The position numbers and the translations under genes are program-made. Below, piece by piece: positions 42,580 to 53,520 of a stretch of DNA of 64,000 nt; within the stretch, counting starts at the first letter, position 1; every line of letters begins with the position of its first letter. The notes below the pieces were generated by a model that did no database searches, was not told where the DNA came from, and saw only the letters and a list, made by a program, of their open reading frames with translations. The stretch covers positions 1-64,000 of the forward strand of contig BQKZ01001934.1 in assembly GCA_036244855.1 (NCBI GenBank), written 5' to 3'. Source of the stretch: Temnopleurus reevesii. Taxonomy: Eukaryota > Echinodermata > Echinoidea > Temnopleuroida > Temnopleuridae.

Positions 42580-42745
42580 AATAATAAATAATAGTGATAA
42601 TAATAATAATAATCATAATAAGTATAGAAATAATAATAATGATAATAATAATGATAATAATAATAATAATACTAATACTACTAATAATAATAATGATAAT
42701 AATAATAATAACAATGATCATAATAATGATAATAATAATAACACA
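42540..42745. repeat. (AAT/GAT)n microsatellite
   Basis: AT-rich trinucleotide repeats with interspersed GAT and ACT units. Confidence 0.95.
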
Positions 42746-42914
42746 TTGCTTACATAGCGCATATCACTGCCATTGTGTCTCTATATATATGCGCTTAAAG
42801 AAACGAAAAAATATTGGAGATGAAAGCTGCCATTCAATTGGGACTAAGTCATTTTCAGTGCTTTTTGAAAAATAGATTTCGGTAGATTGTGAATGAGTGT
42901 TTTTAAATGAGATT

Positions 42915-43660
42915 TACGGAGCTTAAGCAAGAAGACGGAAGGGCCGATCAGGACGTTATTTCTCAAGCGCAGGAAATCTATTTATTTATTATTTATTGAT
43001 CAATATTTTAGCAGGATGCCCTCACAACAAGATGTTAGTATCACGTTGAACTTAATCTGCAATTCTCACACTGAACTAACCAGGCAACAAACGACTTGGA
43101 GTGTTGACGTAAAATATGTCATCACACTAGCGTCTTCATGAGAACCTTATTACTGGCGAGGACCGTTCTGGAATAACGTTCTCAACCTTAGCGACCCGCT
43201 AAGGTCTCACTATTGCGATCAAACTTATTTTAGTTTTGTTATTGTAATTCGTTGTAAACTATGCGTTAATACGGACCTTACGCAAAGAATACGGTAGGGC
43301 CGATCAGGACGTTATTTCTCAAGCGCGGGGAAAATCTAGCGGGCCGCTATATAAGGTTGAGAACGCCTGCTAGATTTCCCCGCGCTTGAGAAATAACGTC
43401 CTGATCGGCCCTACCGTATTCTTCAATTCAATTTCAATTCAATTCAATTCGCACATCTATTTGGCAAAATAAAAATCAACATGTTAAACAAACAATTATA
43501 ATTTTAAAAGGCATGTCGGGGTTGCTAAAAAAAGTTGAGAACTTGTAGGTAAGCAACCCCTTAAAAACAATCGAAATTAGATAAGTAAAAAAAAAAAAAT
43601 TCCATAGACAAAAACAATGAAATAAAAAATGAGATACATAACACATGCTTAAGCTCCGTA
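42915..43660. mobile_element. Large MITE (TACGGAGCTTAAGC termini) containing a second palindrome
   Basis: The left end is TACGGAGCTTAAGC and the right end GCTTAAGCTCCGTA. The body shares the GATCAGGACGTTATTTCTCA, CAGGATGCCCTCACAACAAG and ATGACGTAAAATATGTCATC-like segments with the copy at 51467-51965. It is longer because of extra sequence, including the palindrome at 43285-43423. Confidence 0.75.
43285..43423. repeat. Palindrome with about 55-bp arms inside the large MITE
   Basis: AAGAATACGGTAGGGCCGAT continues through CAGGACGTTATTTCTCAAGC and is inverted to CTACCGTATTCTT, with almost no mismatches. The loop contains GGCCGCTATATAAGG. Confidence 0.9.
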
Positions 43661-44137
43661 TTATAATGCGTGCAGAAGCCTCCCAGTTCTTGCCGAAAGA
43701 TTGCACGACTTGTCACGACAAAATCGTGATCAAAAGTCGTGCAAGTGTCAGCCTGGGTGGTATACAAACACATTACTCTCGTTAGCCCCAAGACGAAACA
43801 TATCTATCTAGCTGTCAAAAAAAATCACATTACAATAGTCAGAATGCAACTTGCATACATTAACGTTGCAAGGTTGGTAAAACATTGTAGCTTCACCAAC
43901 CTAGCAACAACCACTGCATGCTATCCACATTCCTTCTCTTGAAATACGATTATTTTATATCAGCTGAACAAATCGTCTGTTATCGAGCGTTTTGAAGAAA
44001 AAAAAACGTGCAGAAAATTTGAATATATATCGAAAGTGTACTATTTTTGGGGGGTTCACTGACCTTTAGGCATAATTGAATGTCATTCTAAGACAGTACC
44101 ATCTTTCATATAAGCTTCCCAATAAAAAGGCTCCTGA

Positions 44138-44237
44138 GAGAACAAAGGGTAGAGGGTAGTCCGATTCAGTAATGAAACTGGCTCCGTGGTAGAACAGTTT
44201 CATTACTGAATCGGACTACCCTCTACCCTTTGTTCTC
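44138..44237. repeat. Perfect 42-bp-arm hairpin
   Basis: Arms 44138-44179 and 44196-44237 are exact reverse complements. The 16-bp loop with its borders reads TGGCTCCGTGGTAGAAC, which resembles a tRNA A box. Confidence 0.95.
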
Positions 44238-44683
44238 TTTTTAATTTGTTGTAAATAAAACATGAATAAATAAATAAATAATAACAAATAATTTGATGGC
44301 AGTAATGTACGATATCTGAACACAACAACAAAGTTTTTAATTCGTAATTGAAAGTAAAGTGTATTATATCCTACTTATATATTTATCCATTGTGATTGGT
44401 CAAGGAGCAGTCATGTGAATAAAAATATTTTCACCATGAAATAAATTGGATATGGCGTGACGTCATCCTCGGAATAGTTTTCGATATGTCAATTTTCTGA
44501 CGCATCTTTTACGATAATTGGTTATTCAGCTATCGATACCGCGATATCGAGATCAAAGGTCGTCGAAACATAAACAGCAATAGCGGCACCCAGTGGAGAA
44601 ATCAACGATGAACCGAGATTTGATCTCGTAGATGATGATGTTTGGAGGAATTCATTTCATCGACAGAATACAAGTAGGATATA
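44238..44683. other. Non-coding, no recognised gene
   Basis: AT-rich; nothing recognised. Confidence 0.5.
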
Positions 44684-44859
44684 AATCAAATATACCATGC
44701 ACATTTTTCGAAGTACTACATGAAATTATGAATTTTCGGTGACCGGCATAGTGACTATTTTCTGAGGAGTCTGAGGGGCACTCAGAAAATAGTGCTATGC
44801 CAGTCATTTTACAATCCATAATTTCAACTAGAACTTCTTAGTACATGGTATATTTGATT
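44684..44859. mobile_element. Foldback element
   Basis: AATCAAATATACCATGCACA at the left end is inverted at the right end (GTACATGGTATATTTGATT). The middle pairs ACTATTTTCTGAG with CTCAGAAAATAGT. Confidence 0.75.
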
Positions 44860-45486
44860 ACTATTCTACTTTTTAGCAGGGGAGTGCTTAGTAACAACAA
44901 AAGTAATGTTCACCACCTATCTACCTAGCGTGTGTGTAAAAATTAAGATAATCGTCCTGGCAGACTTCTACTCATATAGAATCGTGACAATTTTTGCGCA
45001 TGATTGGGTATAGTTTGTGACTAAGCTTGTTTCTTTTCGTCAAAAATATAATTTCTGCAAATTGACCGTAAAGATGCTCAGATTGATTAAATAGAGTCTG
45101 ATGATTAAAAGCATAACAAACGGAAGACACTTGCTACAGCTGCAGTCAAATAAGAATTTGACAATTTTTCTTCAGTTTATGTTCTAAAAAGGTACTCATT
45201 TGACATCAAGATGTGACTTTTTCCATCGTATGTGTGTTCATTTACGCATAACAATTTGGATCCCGCTGATTTTTGTAGCAAGGCTAGCCAGGTAGTATTA
45301 GTCAATATTACCTGCACATTTTGTTGCCAGACATCCCCTCTTGCCACTTTGATATTACCGAGTTTACGCCCGACAACGGAGCGGCTCAACGACGGGAGAA
45401 TTCGTCAGATTCCTGCGTTCTTGCTAACCCGTCTTTATTCCCTCCGTTGCTCTTAACTTCTGTTACGCTACTCGCTCGACGGCAGT
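44860..45486. other. Non-coding, no recognised gene
   Basis: No recognised gene. The open frame at 45232-45456 has no domain I know. Confidence 0.4.
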
Positions 45487-45575
45487 ATGCAAATTGAGTG
45501 TGACGTCAGGAATCGAGCTTTCACGCCGAAATCCAAAGATTTGCATAATAGGCACGTGATACGCTTGGCCGCATC
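45487..45575. promoter_or_regulatory. Cluster of octamer, CRE, E-box and CCAAT motifs (candidate promoter)
   Basis: ATGCAAAT (45487-45494), TGACGTCA (45501-45508), ATTTGCAT (45539-45546), CACGTG (45553-45558) and an inverted CCAAT (TTATTGGCT, about 45568-45576) occur within 90 bp in a stretch richer in CpG than its surroundings. No gene that it would drive is apparent on either side. Confidence 0.35.
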
Positions 45576-46895
45576 TTATTGGCTATACGTTCCTGCATCC
45601 TGTATCCTGCATCTGCGCCCTTTCCTTTAATTTGTATGTATTTTGTTTATGCTATTTCTGTATATTATTTACATTTGATTTTCTATTTTGAATATTGTAT
45701 TGATGTATACAGAAATTTGTTTGTTGAAGGAAAAAATAAATGTTATTTTGAATTGAATGAACGGACGTGGGATTGAGCAAAGACCGTAGTAGAATTCTGC
45801 TCTTCGCCGCTGTTGTCACTGGCCACCAGCGAAGCCGACCTAAACGGGTCGAAAATGGTATTGATCAGCGATTTTGCTGTTCGTGTTGACGGTGCGTAAC
45901 CTCGCTATTTACAAATCAATATCAGTTCAGTCTATAGTTCAGTAGTGTTCAGACTTTATTCCTTTTATTATTCAAGAATGATGAACAAATCGTGACTATG
46001 TATTGTATTTATAATGTAAAATATGTGAAAATCGAACATGGGTAACAAAAACTGTAAGGAAAAGTAAACAGCCAAAAACATAACATACTAATGAAAATTA
46101 AGTTTTTCACTTGATCAATGCCTTGTGGAAAGATAAATTTGCAGGTGCCGTGGCGCGCCGATTGCTATATGGGGCTGATTGAGGGTCGTTGCCATCTTTC
46201 ATTCAGATGGGTACGTTTTAGAGTACACACGAGTAAATAATCTCCCATAGGCTTACGTGCAAAATAGCACCCAATCAGACATTGATCAAATAGAACCTAG
46301 CTATAGATTTTATTTTTTTTATTACAGGGTGCGATCGAAATATCACGTTCTTTAAAAAAAAAATTACTTTTCAGGGGCACTTTATCTGCTCAAAAAAGCT
46401 TTGGTGGCTGAAATGAGACTATACGATAATTTAGCACCACGTCCACAATGAACTCGAAAATGGTCTTAGGATATAAAAGATTCCATAGATAGCCCCAAGA
46501 CTTCAGAAATTCTCCAGAATGAAAAAACAAATAATTAAAGAATATAATTTACGACGTCATTTCATTACATTTACAACGACCCTAGGCATTATTTTCTTAT
46601 CAATATGATGACTTTCTCACAGTTTGGCACCATTTTTTACGCTTTTCACCCATACGGTTTGTACAGGTTAGATTTTGGAAAGGGGCCATCGACGTCCATG
46701 TTGTACATTGGTAGTCGGCTCGAATCTTAGGTAGATATGAATACAACAACACTGATACTAAGAACATATGTCACCCTTTACCCCTCCCCCAACTTAAAAA
46801 CAATAACAATGATAGTAATAATGATAATAATAATGATGATGATAAATAGATAAACAAAGAAACGAATAAAACAAAATCTTGACCCCCCCCCCCCC
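45576..46895. other. Non-coding; possible LINE tail near 45740
   Basis: 45735-45760 (AATAAATGTTATTTTGAATTGAATGAA-like, given in part) resembles the 3' tails of CR1-type LINEs. A short GAT/AAT-rich repeat lies at 46800-46860 and a poly-C run at 46883-46895. Confidence 0.4.
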
Positions 46896-47082
46896 NNNNN
46901 NNNNNNNNNNNNNNNNNNNNNNNNNNNNNNNNNNNNNNNNNNNNNNNNNNNNNNNNNNNNNNNNNNNNNNNNNNNNNNNNNNNNNNNNNNNNNNNNNNNN
47001 NNNNNNNNNNNNNNNNNNNNNNNNNNNNNNNNNNNNNNNNNNNNNNNNNNNNNNNNNNNNNNNNNNNNNNNNNNNNNNNNNN
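46896..47082. other. Assembly gap (187 N)
   Basis: Undetermined bases directly after a poly-C run. Confidence 1.
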
Positions 47083-47299
47083 ATGTGGAGTAGAGGGCTC
47101 TGGCCCCAAATTTTATGCACATTGTAGTATTTTCCTTTAAAAAAAAGTATAGTTCGCCATTCACGCATACAGCTAACAGTATTATCTAATTTGAACCATG
47201 TAGAATAGAACAAACACTATAACAGAATTATAATGAATATGCCTCCTACTACACTACAGTGCAAAATTCAGTTGGTGCTTTGTTTAAAAGAGACATAAT

Positions 47300-48010
47300 A
47301 TGTCTTGATAGATTCATTAAAAAAAGGCCGGTTTACTAAGCTATTCAAATTTATGCATGTTTCTTGCCAACGACAGTGGTTACTTGGTATTTCTATAAAA
47401 CCGGTTAGCAAAAAATAAACTGAGGCGCCGTGTTGTGCGCCTGAAATTTGAAATCAAGCAGTCATCAGACTCGGGTTAGTTCCTGCCTGTGGGTTTGAAG
47501 CCTGGTCGCATACCGTCTTGCGGATGCAGACGTTAAGATGGCGATCCTCTTTCTCTCTTCTTCTTCTGGCGTAAATATTCAGAATTGAATGATACACGCC
47601 TCTAAACTACATCCTTTCCTTTCCTAAACTATTATATTTGGAATCCAGTTTGCACATATTACTTATTACTTTACAAAAATGAGTAAATTTAGAACGTAAG
47701 TGAAGACATAGTCCTCTAGTTACGTAACGGATGTTCTATCTGCTTTCGTCTCGTGTCGTGGTACCTGAAGAGTAGCGAGACTTTCTTTCTTATTTGAGGG
47801 TTAAATCACTTTACAAGAGGACTATGTCTTCACTTGTGTTCTGAATTTACTCATTTCTCTTTTACATAATTCAAATTAATCGTTTTTACCTATTACTATG
47901 TCGGGCAAGCCTAGCGCCTCGGGCAAGCTATTGGGTCGTCAAGAACAACCTTTTTGTATAAAGATCACATAAAATTTGCTTCTATTTGTAAATCCGCCTA
48001 TCACTTACCG
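47300..48010. mobile_element. MITE related to the PMVK intron 1 element, split by a foldback
   Basis: Shares CATGTTTCTTGCCAACGA, AATCCAGTTTGCACATATTA and TATGTCGGGCAAGC with 4270-4584, in the same order. It is interrupted by the foldback at 47678-47856. After the GGGCAAGC end, similarity to the PMVK copy continues (TTGGGTCGTCAAGAACAACC). Confidence 0.55.
47678..47856. mobile_element. Foldback element nested in a MITE
   Basis: AAATGAGTAAATTTAGAACG through AGACATAGTCCTCT, inverted at 47814-47856; arms about 41 bp with few mismatches. Confidence 0.8.
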
Positions 48011-48299
48011 GTGTCGTTTGCTTGATCTAATATCGACAGATATAAAACGTCAAACCTAAGAATAATATTGTTTGAAGGTTTCACTCGTGGCAGAATGATG
48101 AGAATAATGCTTCACGGTACAACGAGTTATCTTTCTTGGAAATGTGAGTGGTCCTGAAAAGGACCTACCCACTCTTGACGTTTCGATGAGCATGTTCTCA
48201 TCGTTTTCCTAAGAATGTTTGAATATCAAGCACAAAATCAGGATGAAAAGCGGGGTATATAGAAGTATAATTTTTATTTAAACCTGGGCCTCAAGGATG
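48011..48299. other. Non-coding, no recognised gene
   Basis: Nothing recognised. Confidence 0.5.
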
Positions 48300-48622
48300 G
48301 TCTCGCGTAATAATGAACGACTTTAATATAGCGCGTATCAACTCTTCATGAGAATTCCCTAAGCGCTTTACAATTATTGCAGCATTATTACCCTGGCTTT
48401 AGCCCGGCAGCCACCCGGCAGCCACCCTGCAGCGCACTTGGCATTTCAAGGAATAAATATTCCTACCAGGTACCCATTCACATCACTTGGGTTTAGTGCA
48501 ACACGATGTGGATTAATTTCTTTCTGAAGGAAATTAACTCCCTGGGTGGGACTCGAACCTACGACCCTCTATATATAGTTGAAAGGTGAGAGTCATGACC
48601 ACTACACCACGGCGCTTCCGTA
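48300..48622 (-). mobile_element. tRNA-derived SINE, full length
   Basis: On the minus strand the head has A box TGGTGTAGTGG and B box GGTTCGAGTCC in tRNA spacing. The body reads GTGTTGCACTAAACCCAAGT, GGGTACCTGGTAGGAATATT, GGGCTAAAGCCAGGGTAATA and AAGCGCTTAGGG, ending in GCGCTATATTAAAG. Fits the widely distributed metazoan SINEs ending in GCGCTATATAA plus an ATT-rich tail. The head starts about 22 bp behind the stop codon of GPCR 2. Confidence 0.85.
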
Positions 48623-48643
48623 TTTACAGCTCGTCTCACTATT

Positions 48644-49699
48644 TCAACATCGGAATATCTGGCAACATGTCTGTCTGAATCGCCGATTAGCAAACAAATA
48701 AACAAATATATTGGTAATATGACTGATGTACTTAGAATGATAGAATAAATAGACAAGGTAAATTCGACCGTGTGTGAGATGGGCATTATTGAGCTGATCG
48801 AGCACGATGCTGGGTAGCCAGAGAATGTAGAAGATGACAGTGATGATGATGACGACCCGGGTGGTTTTATGGTCAGATGGCTTCTTCCGAAAAGGCTTCC
48901 TTGGTGAAATCTTTCTTTCTTCTTTCTTCACTGAAGGTTCATTTACAGGTGCTTCCGATGTCTCGATGCCCGCCCCATGATCCTGAGTTCCCAAAGACTC
49001 TCCTGATATGGAGAGTGTGACACCTGAGGTCGACAGATCTGCACTAATTGATGGTAAAGATACAGAACCCCTAGCATCATTTCTTCCAGCTTGGGGTGAG
49101 GTCATACTTTGACGAATCAGCTGATGAACTCGGATAAATTTGTAGATTCGAAAGTAGATAAATGTCACACCTAGAGCGGAAGCAAAGAACAGGATCGCTT
49201 GAGACTTGGAGTAAACCTCGCGTCCCCAAGAAACACCGCCATATACATTACAGCCGTATTGGCCGCCACGGATCTGAGGTTTGATCACAAAGAATAAAGG
49301 AACATGGGGAGCAAAGGCGAAGATTGAGCATCCAATGGCGATCCAGACCGAAGCTCGTCGTCCAATTCGTCGATCAAATGGTTTACAGACAGCTTGGTAA
49401 CGATAGATCGCTATCCAGATCGTCAAGAACCAACCGGCGTAAACCAAGGTTCTTGTGGCTATCATTTCCACCCAACATGCCCACGGGTGACCATGGCGAT
49501 AAAAGGCTATCACGATCTTCAAACCATTGAAGAAACTGGCAAGGAGATCGATGACGGCCAGGGCAATGAAAGTGACATCAGTAGCGTTTTTAATACCCTG
49601 TCTTTTGAAGACGATGATCGTGATACAATTTCCAGGGATTCCCACGACAGCTGCGAGACAGCCGAAAAACAGACGGCTCACAAACGACACAGAAACCAT
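48644..49699 (-). CDS. Orphan class A (rhodopsin-like) GPCR, intronless
   Basis: 351 residues; plasma-membrane receptor with unknown ligand. The ATG is supported by an in-frame TAA only a few codons upstream. Helix 1 (7-31) has the GN pair (23-24). Helix 2 (43-65) has LAVIDLLAS with Asp 51. Cys 75 and Cys 150 can form the standard disulfide. Helix 3 (80-104) ends in AIYRY, i.e. Tyr in place of the Asp/Glu of DRY. Helices 4-7 are near 118-138, 166-188, 280-302 (FYILWLPS, a CWxP variant) and 314-338 (TNIFVYLF in place of NPxxY). The third cytoplasmic loop is long (about 190-278), Ser/Thr-rich and then Lys/Arg-rich. The C-terminus is very short and ends CCQIFRC, possibly palmitoylated. It shares the YRY change with the other receptor in this window but is not its close paralogue. 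Confidence 0.9.
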   Translation of the reverse strand: MVSVSFVSRLFFGCLAAVVGIPGNCITIIVFKRQGIKNATDVTFIALAVIDLLASFFNGLKIVIAFYRHGHPWACWVEMIATRTLVYAGWFLTIWIAIYRYQAVCKPFDRRIGRRASVWIAIGCSIFAFAPHVPLFFVIKPQIRGGQYGCNVYGGVSWGREVYSKSQAILFFASALGVTFIYFRIYKFIRVHQLIRQSMTSPQAGRNDARGSVSLPSISADLSTSGVTLSISGESLGTQDHGAGIETSEAPVNEPSVKKEERKISPRKPFRKKPSDHKTTRVVIIITVIFYILWLPSIVLDQLNNAHLTHGRIYLVYLFYHSKYISHITNIFVYLFANRRFRQTCCQIFRC

Positions 49700-50359
49700 C
49701 GTGCAAAATTAATGCAACTGATTGCAGAATGTTCGATGTTCGCACACGGCTCCAAAATGAGACCCCGAAACTTCAATGTAATGGCCTAATGATTGCAAGA
49801 ATATATAAGCAAAATTTTCAAAATTGTCTCTGCTCAGACTTGTGCGTAGAATTGACGTGCATCATACGAAAAGCTGAAATCTTTATTAACAGTTAAATCT
49901 CTGCTGGTGTATATGAAGGATTTTTTCTAAGAAAAGCTCGGTTTCAATTCATAAAAGTCAACCTTGGATCTGCTTTCATATAAGTTTGATTTTTAAAGGT
50001 TAAAAACTTAAGTTTTCGTTCACGTATAACTTTCCACTTCTTTTAATATTTGGTGAACAAACTATTCAAATGCATCCTTTAGAAATGATATTTGCAATGC
50101 ATACAGAGCTTTCTGATCTTTTCCGTACAAAATGAATAGACCTAGTTCACTCTCCAATAAATATGTCAGAAATATAATCTCCAATATCAATATCAATATC
50201 AATATCAAAAGCAATGTCAACTTGCATGCTAGTCAATAGATGGTTTAAAAGGTATTGAGGGAATGTGAACTAGAAATGGCCGACTTTTCGCTTTGAAAAA
50301 GGGTCTGCATGCACTTAAGAACTCAAATGCATATTGTTCCTGACTTATTCACTCATTTT
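49700..50359. other. Upstream flank of GPCR 2
   Basis: AT-rich; a short (AATATC)n tract lies at about 50182-50208. No promoter motif stands out. Confidence 0.45.
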
Positions 50360-50630
50360 TACTTCCTATGCAAGGCAATTTAGCTTCAAGCTGGTTCCGA
50401 TTTCATTTTTATTTACTTATTATCTTTAAATACCATATCCGTACTTCTAAGTTCACAATTGTGTTGTTGTTTGATGCATCTATGATTTTGGTTTTGGTTT
50501 ACGTACTATCTTTTAACAACGTATCCGTACTTCTAAGTTCACAATTACGTTGTTCTTTGATGCAGATATGAATATTGTACTATTGTTTGGGAAATGAAAT
50601 AAAAACGAATCTTGAATCTTGAATATCGAT
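50360..50630 (+). mobile_element. CR1/L2-like LINE 3' end
   Basis: AAATAAAAACGAATCTTGAA followed by a second TCTTGAAT unit is the short tandem 3' tail typical of CR1/L2-type LINEs. Upstream, ATCCGTACTTCTAAGTTCAC occurs twice (about 50449 and 50522). No coding sequence remains. Confidence 0.5.
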
Positions 50631-51466
50631 CTATTAAATTGCAAAAAAAAACATTGGAATACAAGAATATTTCAAATGGTACCTCATTACTCCTCTGGTA
50701 CACATTTAAACGTGTACGCATCAAGGCGTTAGGCTCGCTATGCGGGCTCAGAGGTCAGTGTTGCAAAATTAAGCTAAAAAATGTAGTGACAAAATTTCTA
50801 TTAGGGGCGTCTTGAAAATATTTCTTTGTAAATAACGTTCATTTCTTGTTTGCATTTTTTTGAATAAATTTTTAATATGAATGCAAGGCTATTTGAAGAA
50901 CAGCTTACAGCTGAAAGTGGCTACCTTGGGTAAATAAGAGGTATCATTATTATTCATTATTATTTTCATTTTTATTTCATTTATTCTCCAAGTCTTATTT
51001 AAAAAAAAACACATAAAATACATAATGCAAATGACAAATACAAATCATAATACATGTACATGAGCAAAAGATACAAACAATATAATAAGGCACATATGGG
51101 GATAACAAAAGCAAAGCTTATCTGGGTTATCTCCTAAAATAATTATTGGTTACACTTTAAGACAGAATAAAGGGGGGGGGGGGGGGTCAATAAAAATAAC
51201 AAATATAATCAGTAGAAAAACTTAATTAATTTTAACGCAAAATATGCATTTTTAAATTTCTTTTAAAACTTTTAAGTGATGGAGCATTTTTTAATTTATT
51301 GCTTAAATTTTATCAAATGACAATTCTCAACAAAAATATATAAATGTATAAATTAACGAACAATAATAGTTATCAACACAAAATATAAAGAAGAAAATAA
51401 CGAAAAGGAAATCGGGACTTAAAACAAAGGAAGAAAGGGACGTGAGGAGGTGGCCAAAATCTATAT
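50631..51466. other. Non-coding, no recognised gene
   Basis: AT-rich with a poly-G run (51173-51186). Confidence 0.5.
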
Positions 51467-51965
51467 TACGGAGCTTAAGGAAGAAGACGGAAAGACCGAT
51501 CAGGACGTTATTTCTCAAGCGCGGGAAAATCTATCTAGCTATTATTTATTGATCAATATTTTAGCAGGATGCCCTCACAACAAGATGTTGGTATTACGTT
51601 GAACTTAAACTGCAATTCTCACGCTGAACTAACCAGGCAATAAAATACTTGGAGTGATGACGTAAAATATGTCATCACACTAGCGTTTTGATGAGAACCT
51701 TATTCCTGGCGAGGACCGTTCTGGAATAACGTTCTCAACCTTAGCGGCCCGCTAAGGTCTCACAATTGCGTTCTAACTTGTTTTAGTTTTGTTATTGTAT
51801 ATGTTCATGTACTTTTTATCCTGCAGGACCCCTCGTGATACCAACATCTTGTTGTGAGGGCATCCTGCTAAAATATTGATCAATAAATAATAAGTAAATA
51901 TATTTTCCCACGCTTGAGAAATAACGTCCTGATCGGCCCTTCCGTTTTCTTGCTTACGCTCCGTA
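51467..51965. mobile_element. Large MITE, compact copy (499 bp)
   Basis: Left TACGGAGCTTAAGG and right GCTTACGCTCCGTA. The inverted arms extend over about 130 bp, including CGATCAGGACGTTATTTCTC, TATTATTTATTGATCAATAT and AGCAGGATGCCCTCACAACA, each with its complement at the right end. Sister of 42915-43660. Confidence 0.85.
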
Positions 51966-52954
51966 TTGTTTCAAAATGACGGAGCAGCATGAGAGAATGA
52001 CCGCTCTACATAAAACTTTGTATGCATGTTTTTGTAAGAGGTTTTTCTGAACCGATCTGATATTTCAGGGAGGATCATCCTTCTCTAAAGTTTCACATAG
52101 GTACTTTGGGGCTGTCGATTTAAGACATATATAGGTAAGAAGTAAATAGGTAAGAAGTGCGAAATGAAGCAAAGTTGAAGAGAGGAGGACCAAGCAGCTG
52201 TTAGGCGCTTGACCACAAAATGATATACTGCTACCCAGAAAGGTGCTCTCAGTGTTACATTTGTTTTGGTAGCGATAAAGAAGTGTAAATTTTACGGGAT
52301 TTTTTATCATGACACATGTATCTTACACACATATCGAGACCAAAGCATATTTTTTGAACGAACTGATTCTGTTTGAAAATTTGAATTTGACCGTTAAACA
52401 ATATTTAGCGCCCTCTCTTGGTAATAACAATATTTTGCTTGTTATCGGGCATAAGCAAGGTCATTTCTCAGATTTGACAAAATAATGCTGAAAAGGTATA
52501 CACGAAAATTAAATTCTGAAATTTTCATCCGATTCTTTGCACGAGAAGGTGTCCTTCATCACGAAAGAAAATATTGAATAAGGGTCGGGTGACACGACAC
52601 TGAAATATTTTGCACATTTTAGTTTATAACGTTACCAAAACTCATTTTTCACACAATCTGTTGTGCAATATATTTATGATACTATATTTAATTTTTATTT
52701 AGATTTGAAGAAAAAATCTGGCGACAGAAATACTCGCTTTTACCAAAAGTTTACTTGGGCTTTAAAGAGACATTGTTGCAGCTTTATTCCGAAGCGTGTG
52801 TGCAGAAAGTAAGGATGGTCAAGTTTCGTCATTGCCGCCGATTATTATCAAGATCAAGTATTTAGCGGAGAAAATAATGATATATAAATTTGATAGAGCG
52901 TAACGATAACTGAAAATGCCCCACACACTCGTGCATTTGAAGTTTAATTTAATT
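51966..52954. other. Non-coding, no recognised gene
   Basis: Nothing recognised. Confidence 0.5.
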
Positions 52955-53140
52955 ACACACACAAATTCCCCTGCCCCCAACAAACACACACACAAAAACG
53001 TACATATATACACAAATATGTATAATATACACATGCACATGTGTGCATACACACACACATACACACAGAGACACAAGCCAACGTGTGCACACATATACAC
53101 ACTTACCCACACCCTCCCACCCATACCTACAGACCCACAA
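52955..53140. repeat. CA-rich microsatellite region
   Basis: Imperfect CACA/CATA repeats on the plus strand. Confidence 0.85.
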
Positions 53141-53280
53141 ACATCTACCGTAATTTCGTGAAAAGGGACGAATTATAATATAAAGAACAAAGATAATTCG
53201 CTTAAGTAACATAGTTTCATGCTAACAGTATCGAGACTAATTGGTTAGAGATATGGTAAAATGAAGGCACACAAATGAAT

Positions 53281-53281
53281 A

Positions 53282-53339
<58 letters not shown>

Positions 53340-53461
53340 AAGAGTGAGAGTGTGTATGCATGTGCGTGTTTGTGCTTTTTTGTGTGTATGTCTGTTTGTG
53401 TAGGTGTGTGTATGTGTGTGCATGTATGTGTTTATGCTTGTTTGTGTGTGTATATTATGCC

Positions 53462-53498
<37 letters not shown>

Positions 53499-53520
53499 TG
53501 TGTGTATGTGTATGTAACAG
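53281..53520. repeat. (GA)n followed by (GT)n microsatellites
   Basis: GA repeats at about 53282-53338, then TG-rich repeats to 53515. Confidence 0.95.

Noticed and set aside
46771..47213. Open frames of 82-139 residues
   Set aside because: They cross the second assembly gap and consist mostly of undetermined residues.
49394..49789. 131-residue plus-strand frame
   Set aside because: Antisense to the N-terminal half of the intronless GPCR.
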